From Desulfobacteraceae bacterium (lineage in GTDB: Bacteria; Desulfobacterota; DSM-4660; Desulfatiglandales; Desulfatiglandaceae): DNA of 5,394 nt. Of the stretch, positions 1-5,394 are shown piece after piece; position 1 is the stretch's first letter, and each line of letters opens with the position of its first letter. The notes beneath the pieces are model-generated. The model saw only the letters and a program-made list of their open reading frames with translations, was not told the DNA's origin and ran no database searches. The stretch is from positions 1 through 5,394 of the forward strand of contig JAUWPC010000241.1 in NCBI GenBank assembly GCA_030611815.1. The letters are read 5' to 3'. The translations under genes and the position numbers were made by a program.

Positions 1-1308
1 CCGGACAAAGCTCAGGCCCAGGCCAAGCCCCCGTCTTGAACGACTATGATCCCCCCTGTACAGACGGTCCCAGATCTTTTTGATCTCATTGGGCGGGATC
101 CCCATTCCCTGATCAGAGACCGAGATTAATGCGTATCCTTCGCTGTTCCGGGCGGATATCTCGATCTCCTGGCCCTGATCGCTGTACTTTAGGGCATTGT
201 CAAGCAGGTTGGCAATGACCTGTTGAAAACGGGTTTGATCGGCATTAATTAACAACTCCCCGGGGAGCTCTTTATTCACACTGATCCCCTTCTCTTCTGC
301 CACCACCTCATACAGATCAACAACAGAATTAATTACCTCCGGGACCGACACTTCCGTCATCTCTAATCTCATGACCCCGGTTTCAGCCTCAGCCACATCC
401 ATCAGGGCGTTAAGCATGGTCAGCACCCGCTCGGATTCCTCCATGCAGTCGGCTAAGGCCTCCCTGCATGCGTTCGGATCCTGTGTATCCTGCAAGGCAA
501 ACTCAGCCACCCCTCGCAGGCGTGTCATAGGGGTCCGCAGGTCATGGGCAACATTGTCTAAGGAATTGTGCATTGCCTGAATCAGCAAATCATTTCTGTC
601 TAACATCTGATTGAAAAGGCCCACCAGTTCATACATCTCCCCCCGTTCCTTTCGTACGGGGACGCGCAGGCTCATTTTTCCTGTTTTCAGGATATCTTTG
701 ACCGTCTGAATCAGATGGCGAATCGGCCTGATCGCGCGGAACGTCAGCAGACCACCGCCGATAATCCCTAACAAGAGAATCGGGACACTGAATATTAGAA
801 AAACGGTCCTAAAAAACGAAAGTAGTTCCTGGCTCTGGGTTGAGCTTTTACCGACCTGGAGTTCAAGCCCTCCACGTAGAGGAGCCACACCAATGGTCCA
901 GGCGCCTTTCTCGGCCTGGTCCTTGATGGAAAGCCACAAATCCCTCTCAGTGCGGGGAATAACCTTTAGTTTATCGTAACCAAACCCTTTAAATCCCTCA
1001 GGGATACTGACAAACAAAACCTGGTTCAGCGGGCCCACAATGCGGACAAACAGGATATCACGGGCAGTATCGGTCTGCTCATCAAAGCGGGCCTTGAGGG
1101 CGCGGAGCCCTCCCTCCTCGTACCATGCCCGGTACTCCTGGATACGGTCCCGGACAATTTCCCGCTCCCTCTGTTCAAGCAGGTTATCTATGAGATAGTA
1201 GGCCACTACGAACAGGCCGCCTGAACTGATGACAAAAAAAAGGGCGTACAAAACGCTCAGTTGCAGACTGAACGTTAATCCGACTTTACTGCTCTTCTTT
1301 GAGGACAT
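1..1308 (-). CDS. Two-component sensor histidine kinase, HAMP/HisKA type (3' end beyond window)
   Basis: Inner-membrane sensor kinase, the presumed partner of the OmpR-type regulator encoded just upstream. The frame is open from the ATG at 1308 to the left edge (436 codons). Visible parts: TM1 at about residues 14-40; a periplasmic region of about 120 residues (41-163) with no family I recognise; TM2 about 166-190; HAMP about 190-243 (RPI at 194-196, GEMYELVGLFNQML at 223-236); HisKA about 247-312 with the phospho-acceptor His255 in AHDLRTP; HATPase_c from about 355 with N-box N367/N371, G1 box DQGMGI (399-404), a WDRLYR F-box-like stretch and G2 box GLGLGL (427-432). Related kinases end about 30-40 residues later, so only the C-terminal tip is missing. 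The layout resembles CusS/QseC-group kinases; the ligand is unknown. The ATG lies 23 bases inside the regulator gene with only a weak upstream GGA/GGGA; an in-frame GTG at 1320 is a less likely start, and an in-frame TGA lies a few codons further up. Confidence 0.93.
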   Translation of the reverse strand, partial: MSSKKSSKVGLTFSLQLSVLYALFFVISSGGLFVVAYYLIDNLLEQREREIVRDRIQEYRAWYEEGGLRALKARFDEQTDTARDILFVRIVGPLNQVLFVSIPEGFKGFGYDKLKVIPRTERDLWLSIKDQAEKGAWTIGVAPLRGGLELQVGKSSTQSQELLSFFRTVFLIFSVPILLLGIIGGGLLTFRAIRPIRHLIQTVKDILKTGKMSLRVPVRKERGEMYELVGLFNQMLDRNDLLIQAMHNSLDNVAHDLRTPMTRLRGVAEFALQDTQDPNACREALADCMEESERVLTMLNALMDVAEAETGVMRLEMTEVSVPEVINSVVDLYEVVAEEKGISVNKELPGELLINADQTRFQQVIANLLDNALKYSDQGQEIEISARNSEGYALISVSDQGMGIPPNEIKKIWDRLYRGDHSRSRRGLGLGLSFVR

Positions 1309-1963
1309 ATCCCATTCCACGGACAGTATGGATCATCTTCCGGTCAAAATCCCTATCGACTTTATTGCGCAGCCTGCAGACCAAGACATCCACCACATTA
1401 GTCTGGGGGTCAAAGCTGTAGTCATATACATGCTCCAAGATGGAGGTCTTAGAAATGATGCGGCCCTTGTTTCGAATAAGGTACTCTAACAGGGCAAACT
1501 CACGGGACGGGAGGCTAATGTCCTCGTCACCACGTTTTACTGCACGGGCCAGGAGATCTATGGTCAGACTTCCTGCCCTGAGGGTAGAGGGTTCCGACTC
1601 CCGGGTCGATCTTCGGATCAGGGCATGGATTCGAGCTAAGAGTTCTGAAAATGAAAAGGGCTTTGTCATGTAGTCATCGCCCCCGCTCTGGAGGCCCTTG
1701 ACGCGATCGTCCACAGAGCGCTTTGCGCTGAGGATGATAACCGGAGTCGTAATCCTTTTTGTGCGGAGCCGTTCAATTAGAGAAATTCCATCTAACCCGG
1801 GAAGCATGATATCTACCACTGCCGCGGCATAGGGCTCGGTGAGTCCAAGATGAAGACCGTCAACACCGTCATTGGCCACATCAACGGCAAAGCCTGCCTC
1901 TTTCAGCCCCTTTGAAATAAATGAGGCAATCTTCTTGTCGTCTTCAACAACTAATATCCTCAT
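1286..1963 (-). CDS. OmpR/PhoB-family DNA-binding response regulator
   Basis: Cytoplasmic transcription regulator of 225 residues, the normal size for this family. The N-terminal receiver (about 1-115) has the acidic pocket E7/D8/D9, phospho-acceptor D51 (VVDIMLPGLDG), the switch residue S79 (IILSA) and K101 in TKPFSFSELLARI. The C-terminal winged-helix domain (about 128-222) has LPSREFALLEYLIRNKG, the recognition-helix region NVVDVLVCRLRNKVD and the terminal hairpin VRGMGYVL. All receiver signature residues are present, so it should be phosphorylatable. The family binds direct repeats as a dimer; the targets are not visible here. The start at 1963 is chosen because the receiver begins MRILVVEDD and a GGAG lies 5 bases upstream. 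An alternative ATG at 1978 would overlap the hybrid-kinase stop as ATGA and add only MNGVN. The natural kinase partner is the downstream gene, but the 11-base gap to the hybrid kinase upstream means that all three are probably co-expressed. It resembles CopR/CusR-type regulators, not closely enough to name. Confidence 0.96.
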   Translation of the reverse strand: MRILVVEDDKKIASFISKGLKEAGFAVDVANDGVDGLHLGLTEPYAAAVVDIMLPGLDGISLIERLRTKRITTPVIILSAKRSVDDRVKGLQSGGDDYMTKPFSFSELLARIHALIRRSTRESEPSTLRAGSLTIDLLARAVKRGDEDISLPSREFALLEYLIRNKGRIISKTSILEHVYDYSFDPQTNVVDVLVCRLRNKVDRDFDRKMIHTVRGMGYVLKEEQ

Positions 1964-1968
1964 ATTTA

Positions 1969-1972
1969 CTCC
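1969..1972 (-). promoter_or_regulatory. Ribosome binding site of the response regulator
   Basis: GGAG on the minus strand, 5 bases before the ATG at 1963. It lies directly after the hybrid-kinase stop codon (TGA, 1977-1975). It supports the 1963 start over the ATG at 1978, which overlaps the stop codon and has no comparable purine-rich site. Confidence 0.7.
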
Positions 1973-1974
1973 GT

Positions 1975-4584
1975 TCATTCCGTGTTGAAATCCAAAACCT
2001 CCCTTATTCTTAGAGATAGCTCTTTTATATCGAAAGGTTTCTGAATAAAGCCTTTGCATCCCCGGTCTAATATTTCGGTCGCCTGGCCATTGATGCTATA
2101 GCCACTTGAGAGAAGCACTTTTATGTCAGGGTCGATCTCTTTCAGTCTGTCAAAGGCCTCGCCACCACCTATACCCGGCATAATCATATCTAAGATGACC
2201 AGATCAGGCGCAGAGGGCATAGTGCTGCGCTTCGCCCTATGCGCTTTGCCAACGATCTCTATTGCCTCCTTTCCGCTACTCGCAATCAGGACCTTATAGC
2301 CCATCATATTCAACATCTCTTCCCCAACATCAATTATCATTTCCTCATCATCCACAAGAAGAATAGTCTCCGAACCTCGGGCTATTTCAGGTTCCCTTTT
2401 GCTCTCTGCCCTTTGCGCCAGGCTCTCTGCGTCTACCGCTGGCAGGTAGATATTAAATGTGCTCCCCTTCCCTTTTTCGCTATTAACATCGATGATACCG
2501 CCGTGGTTCTTGATAATGCCGTAAGCCGAGGCAAGCCCCAACCCGGTCCCTTTCCCTATTACCCTTGTGGTAAAAAACGGATCGAATATCCTCTCTAAGA
2601 CATTCTCGTCTATTCCCACACCAGTGTCAGTCACCGAAATTTTTACATATTTACCAGGCGCTAAATCAAACGCTTTAACATGCTCCTTATCAAGCACAAC
2701 ATTTTCCGTTTGCACAAAAAGCTCTCCACCCCCGGGCATGGCCTGCGAGGCATTGACATAAAGGTTCAATAAAACCTGCTCAATTTGTCCTTGATCCACC
2801 TCCACTACCCAGAGATCCTTTTGAAATTTTTCTTGAACAGTGATCTCTTTCTTTGTGCGACCAAACATTCGACATTGATTCCTAATAACTCCATTCAGAT
2901 CGGTTGGTTTGACCTCGTATTTCCCGCCCCTGGCAAAACCGAGGAGTTGTTTTGTCAGATCCGCTCCCCTGCGAATCTGTTGTTCCATGTTTCTCAGTCT
3001 CTCGTAATAGGGATTGCCGGGGTCCAGATCCATGAGCATCAGAGAAATGTTTCCCTGGATGCCCATGAGAAGATTGTTAAAATCATGGGCAATCCCTCCT
3101 GCTAAGGTACCGATGGCTTCCATCTTTTTAGACTGGAACATCTGTTCCTGGAGTTTCTTGACCTGTCTTTCCGCAAGGACGCGTTCGGTCACATCCCTGC
3201 CCGTGCCACTTATATAGGGCTTGTCATCCCCTGACTCGACTAACGAACTATGGTACTCGATATATATTTTGTGACCATCCTTTGCAAAATAACCTGAAAC
3301 TCCCTCATAATAGCCGTCTTTCTTAATCCGTCCCAAGTACTCGCGTTCGAATAAGGGCCTCAACTCCGGATTCATGAAATCTGCAGCCCTGCGTCCTATG
3401 AGTTCCCCATGATCGTGCCCGAAGATCTTGCTCATTGCCGGGTTTACCGAAAGGAATCGTCCCTCGAGATCCTGAGTATAGATAAGATCGCTAATGGAAT
3501 TGAAAAGGTCCCGGAATCTCTTTTCTGAGTGCTTAAGGGTTTTCTCCCGGCCTGCCACTGCCTCTGCCATCATCCTAAAATCTCCTGATAACTCATCAAT
3601 CTCGGGATAGCTCTTTGGCTGAGGAGGGAAATCATAATCTCCTTTGGCGATCTTTTTGGCGTCTGAGATTAGACGGGACAGGGGCCTTAATACCCTTTTT
3701 ACTCTGAAAAGCGCCATGATCAGGGCCAAAATAACGGCCAGTCCGATCCCAATCCAGAAGATGTTTCTCACTCTATTTACTGGCGCAAACGCCTGGTCGA
3801 CCGTTTGAATAACCACCACAGGCCAGCCGGTTTGGGGAACAAGAGCGACACTTAAAAACACCTCTTGTCCCCCCTGCCGGACGCGGTAGTTCCCCTCTAT
3901 GCCCAATAGGGCCTGCCGAACGCCCTCAAGTGCGCGCACATTGACCCGCTGGTAAACATTTGACCTGACAGAATGGGCAATAAAGGTTCCGTTTCGGTCA
4001 ACCACCCCAATTTCCATAGGGCCTCTCTTCAAACGGTCGATAAAATCACCGAGTACACCCAGATTCAAAATCCCGGCCAAAACTCCCTTTCGCAGGGGCA
4101 GGGCGATGGTTAAGGTTGGCTCCCCAGTGTGAGAGGAAATATGGGTGGATGACCAGTAAAGATCCCTGACCTTCTCTATTTCCTTAAAAAAGTGCTTGCC
4201 CGACATATTGAGGCCGATATAATCCTTCCGAAAAGGGACCACTTTTTTGACCAGTCCCTCTTGATCGATGACCTCAATCATCTCAAAAACAGGATAGTTG
4301 GAAATAATAGATTCCAGGGAAGCTACGAACAGATCCTCATTGGACAAGCCGCCCCCTTCGATCATTGTCTCTATCTGTCTCAGCATGTCCTTAGGTTGAT
4401 CAAGGAATGCCCCTATTTCCCCACTTACAGATTTGGCCAAAAGGAAGTTTTTGCGAGTAATCTCTTTCTCGAGATATCCGGTGAAAATATATAAGGTAAT
4501 GAAACCTATTAGAATGACAGGCAATATGGCCACGAGAATGAAATTGAAGATCAATGTGTCTTTGAAGCTAAAAGAGACCTTCAT
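1975..4584 (-). CDS. Membrane hybrid histidine kinase (dCache-like sensor, HAMP, PAS, HisKA, HATPase_c, receiver)
   Basis: Sensor kinase of 869 residues combining extracytoplasmic and cytoplasmic sensing. In order: TM1 about 11-35; a periplasmic double-Cache-like domain about 40-265 (TGEPTLTIALPL at 153-164, second lobe starting near MEIGVVDRNGT); TM2 about 274-293; HAMP about 294-347; PAS about 355-466 (FNSISDLIYTQDLEGRFLSV, ending in SGTGRDVTER); a short coiled coil; HisKA with His500 in GGIAHDFNNLL; HATPase_c with N607/N611, G1 DTGVGI (653-658), FDPFFTT (667-673) and G2 GKGTGLGL (677-684); receiver about 739-869 with D745/D746, phospho-acceptor D799, S827 and K849. All catalytic residues are present. 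No HPt domain follows, so the receiver's output is unknown: a phosphorelay, self-inhibition or a phosphate sink are all possible. The kinase core and receiver match a style common in Desulfobacterota. The receiver has about ten extra residues before the D799 strand, encoded by a palindrome (see repeats). The start is supported by GAGGTG 6 bases upstream. The ligand is not predictable from what I see. Confidence 0.96.
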   Translation of the reverse strand: MKVSFSFKDTLIFNFILVAILPVILIGFITLYIFTGYLEKEITRKNFLLAKSVSGEIGAFLDQPKDMLRQIETMIEGGGLSNEDLFVASLESIISNYPVFEMIEVIDQEGLVKKVVPFRKDYIGLNMSGKHFFKEIEKVRDLYWSSTHISSHTGEPTLTIALPLRKGVLAGILNLGVLGDFIDRLKRGPMEIGVVDRNGTFIAHSVRSNVYQRVNVRALEGVRQALLGIEGNYRVRQGGQEVFLSVALVPQTGWPVVVIQTVDQAFAPVNRVRNIFWIGIGLAVILALIMALFRVKRVLRPLSRLISDAKKIAKGDYDFPPQPKSYPEIDELSGDFRMMAEAVAGREKTLKHSEKRFRDLFNSISDLIYTQDLEGRFLSVNPAMSKIFGHDHGELIGRRAADFMNPELRPLFEREYLGRIKKDGYYEGVSGYFAKDGHKIYIEYHSSLVESGDDKPYISGTGRDVTERVLAERQVKKLQEQMFQSKKMEAIGTLAGGIAHDFNNLLMGIQGNISLMLMDLDPGNPYYERLRNMEQQIRRGADLTKQLLGFARGGKYEVKPTDLNGVIRNQCRMFGRTKKEITVQEKFQKDLWVVEVDQGQIEQVLLNLYVNASQAMPGGGELFVQTENVVLDKEHVKAFDLAPGKYVKISVTDTGVGIDENVLERIFDPFFTTRVIGKGTGLGLASAYGIIKNHGGIIDVNSEKGKGSTFNIYLPAVDAESLAQRAESKREPEIARGSETILLVDDEEMIIDVGEEMLNMMGYKVLIASSGKEAIEIVGKAHRAKRSTMPSAPDLVILDMIMPGIGGGEAFDRLKEIDPDIKVLLSSGYSINGQATEILDRGCKGFIQKPFDIKELSLRIREVLDFNTE
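2208..2244. repeat. Imperfect palindrome inside the hybrid-kinase receiver coding region
   Basis: Arms 2208-2222 and 2230-2244 pair at 12 of 15 positions around a 7-base loop (2223-2229); the outer five base pairs are perfect. Read on the minus strand, the right arm is GCGCATAGGGCGAAG; the left arm on the plus strand is GCGCAGAGGGCATAG. It encodes residues 781-792 (AHRAKRSTMPSA) of the hybrid kinase, between helix 2 and strand 3 of the receiver, where most receivers are about ten residues shorter. It therefore looks like an in-frame insertion of a small palindromic repeat, although chance in GC-rich coding DNA cannot be excluded. Confidence 0.6.
2401..2430. repeat. 9-base direct repeat and relative of the receiver palindrome, in the kinase-receiver linker
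   Basis: GCAGAGAGC (minus strand) occurs exactly twice, at 2430-2422 and 2409-2401, with a period of 21 bases (seven codons), giving AESLAQR followed by AESKREP at residues 719-732. The minus-strand segment 2418-2401 (GCGCAAAGGGCAGAGAGC) matches 14 of 18 bases of the right arm of the 2208-2244 palindrome and is read in the same frame (AQRAES against AHRAKR). A perfect 6-base inverted repeat (2432-2437 with 2445-2450) lies immediately beside it. The linker tolerates such sequence because it has no fold of its own. Confidence 0.5.
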
Positions 4585-4671
4585 TCTCTACACCTCAGGT
4601 TGAAACAGTTCCTCATTAAACTTATCCGGTGCTGGCTAATTGTCCTCTGCTCTCCAGTAAAGGGGCAAAGG
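4585..4671 (-). other. Intergenic gap between binding-protein and hybrid-kinase genes
   Basis: These 87 bases carry the ribosome binding site of the hybrid kinase. I see no GC-rich hairpin followed by a T run in either direction, and no convincing -35/-10 pair with proper spacing. Read-through from the binding-protein gene is therefore plausible, but a weak or alternative-sigma promoter cannot be ruled out by eye. Confidence 0.5.
4591..4596 (-). promoter_or_regulatory. Ribosome binding site of the hybrid kinase
   Basis: GAGGTG on the minus strand, 6 bases before the ATG at 4584. It fixes the start of the hybrid kinase, which then begins with a short cytoplasmic stretch followed by the first membrane helix, as expected for this architecture. 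Confidence 0.75.
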
Positions 4672-5394
4672 TTATTTGAGGACATTTTCTGCAGTCTGGA
4701 ACTGACCATTCTTAACAGTGATCAAGAATCGCTTGCGTTGAGGATCCCCATATTTATCCACCTTGAAATCCCCCTGAACACCCTCAAATGTGTCCTGCTG
4801 CAGCATGGTGGCCTTTAGTTCTTGCGGATCGGCGTTTTTTGATAATGCCTTGAATAGGGCAAGGGCTGCCTCATATCCATGTGCGGCAGCAAAATTTGGC
4901 GCTTCACCGAAACGTTCTTCAAATCGTTTCCTGAATTCCAGGTAGGTTTTCTGCCGGCTTTCCCTATTAAACAGTTGGGAGAAAATAACGCCTTCCACTG
5001 CAGGCCCGCCGTCATGTATGAGATCGGCTGTCATGGCCCAGCCGCATGAAATGATAGGGACCTTTGAGCCCGTCATCCTAATGCGCTGGGAGATCATGGC
5101 CGCATCAGGGCCGCCTGTCACTATCAGCACCCCGTCAGGATCAGGCTTAAGTAATAAATCGGCTGACTTCACGAAATCCACATCCTTTCCTGATGTAAAG
5201 GTCTCTACATGTACAACCCTTCCCCCAAGGCCTTCGAACTCCTGTTTAAAATTATTGAAATATCCTTCTGTATAGGCACGATTGGACAGATCATAGATGG
5301 CGGCCATCTTTTTCAGGCCCATCACTTTGGATGCCTGGCGCGCCAGGTGATCTGTTTCTGATTTATTAGGTTCCATTATCCTGATAAAAAAGTC
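4672..5394 (-). CDS. Periplasmic substrate-binding protein, LivJ/Peripla_BP_6 type (5' end beyond window)
   Basis: Type I periplasmic binding protein of the branched-chain amino-acid/amide ABC-transporter family. The frame is open from the right edge to TAA at 4672 (240 residues). The first visible residues, DFFIRIMEPNKSETDHLA, correspond to the family's 'FRT.p.D..qg..lA' stretch, so the signal peptide and roughly the first 120-150 residues lie outside the window. The Met codon at 5376 is internal, not the start. Visible parts: hinge and second lobe with KKMAAIYDLSNRAYTEGY, a DPDGVLIVTGGPDAAMISQRIR strand-helix unit, GWAMTADLIHDGGPAVEGV, a RFGEAPNFAAAHGYEAALAL helix, and a C-terminal closing segment FEGVQGDFKVDKYGDPQR typical of the family. 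The ligand cannot be assigned; family members bind amino acids, amides, aromatic acids and other small molecules. No permease or ATPase gene is visible. The next gene is a sensor kinase, so the protein may serve sensing as well as, or instead of, transport. Confidence 0.93.
   Translation of the reverse strand, partial: DFFIRIMEPNKSETDHLARQASKVMGLKKMAAIYDLSNRAYTEGYFNNFKQEFEGLGGRVVHVETFTSGKDVDFVKSADLLLKPDPDGVLIVTGGPDAAMISQRIRMTGSKVPIISCGWAMTADLIHDGGPAVEGVIFSQLFNRESRQKTYLEFRKRFEERFGEAPNFAAAHGYEAALALFKALSKNADPQELKATMLQQDTFEGVQGDFKVDKYGDPQRKRFLITVKNGQFQTAENVLK

Noticed and set aside
412..418. Assigning the second kinase and regulator to a copper/silver (CusRS/CopRS) system
   Set aside because: The kinase core and regulator resemble that group, but the periplasmic region shows no metal-binding His/Met/Cys cluster and no metal-resistance gene is in view.
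1096..1112. Perfect 6-base inverted repeat gagggc/gccctc with a 5-base loop
   Set aside because: Short, internal to the second kinase gene and not followed by a T run. Expected by chance in GC-rich coding sequence, and unrelated to the receiver palindrome.
1964..2059. Extension of the regulator frame upstream to an ATG at 2059
   Set aside because: It would add 32 residues with no receiver similarity, encoded within the 3' end of the hybrid kinase. The receiver proper starts at 1963 with a good ribosome binding site.
4815..5015. 66-codon minus-strand frame inside the binding-protein gene
   Set aside because: It lies wholly within a well-supported coding region in another frame and its peptide has no recognisable motif.
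371..5275. Scattered plus-strand open frames of 64-119 codons (for example 1229-1489, 2239-2598, 2785-3105, 4192-4494)
   Set aside because: Each lies opposite a confirmed minus-strand gene or is an accident of its codon pattern. None shows a domain, and their peptides look like reverse-complement shadows.
5374..5376. ATG at 5376 as the true start of the binding protein
   Set aside because: The frame continues open and family-like (DFFIRI) to the window edge. Starting here would leave no signal peptide and no first lobe.

Overview
The window comes from a Gram-negative bacterium and holds one tightly packed run of four signalling genes, all on the minus strand; the two outer genes are cut by the window edges. 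The hybrid kinase in the middle closely resembles a style of sensor I know from Desulfobacterota (former Deltaproteobacteria): a GGIAHDFNNLL phospho-acceptor box, a long conserved kinase core and a C-terminal receiver of the 'SSGYSINGQA' type. That makes Desulfobacterota the best guess for the host. It is a judgement from remembered protein style, with no 16S or database support.

In order of transcription (right to left): (1) 5394-4672, the C-terminal two thirds of a branched-chain-amino-acid-type (LivJ/Peripla_BP_6) periplasmic substrate-binding protein; (2) an 87-base gap with no recognisable terminator or strong promoter; (3) 4584-1975, an 869-residue membrane hybrid histidine kinase (TM - dCache-like sensor - TM - HAMP - PAS - HisKA - HATPase_c - receiver); (4) after 11 bases, 1963-1286, a 225-residue OmpR/PhoB-family response regulator; (5) overlapping it by 23 bases, 1308 to the left edge, a second classical membrane histidine kinase (TM - periplasmic domain - TM - HAMP - HisKA - HATPase_c), missing only its last few dozen residues. 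Nothing on the plus strand looks like a real gene.

The likely logic is an extracytoplasmic signal-sensing locus. The binding protein may deliver a ligand to the hybrid kinase or to a transporter outside the window. The OmpR-type regulator and the second kinase form a standard two-component pair. The short spacings suggest that the hybrid kinase, regulator and second kinase are one transcription unit. Whether the hybrid kinase feeds phosphate to this regulator cannot be told from sequence.

The least ordinary feature is inside the hybrid kinase gene. An imperfect 37-base palindrome (15-base arms, 7-base loop) sits in frame in the receiver domain and coincides with about ten extra residues relative to usual receivers. 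A related copy of one arm, in the same reading frame, lies in the kinase-receiver linker about 170 bases away. This looks like a small dispersed repeat that has been accommodated within a protein.
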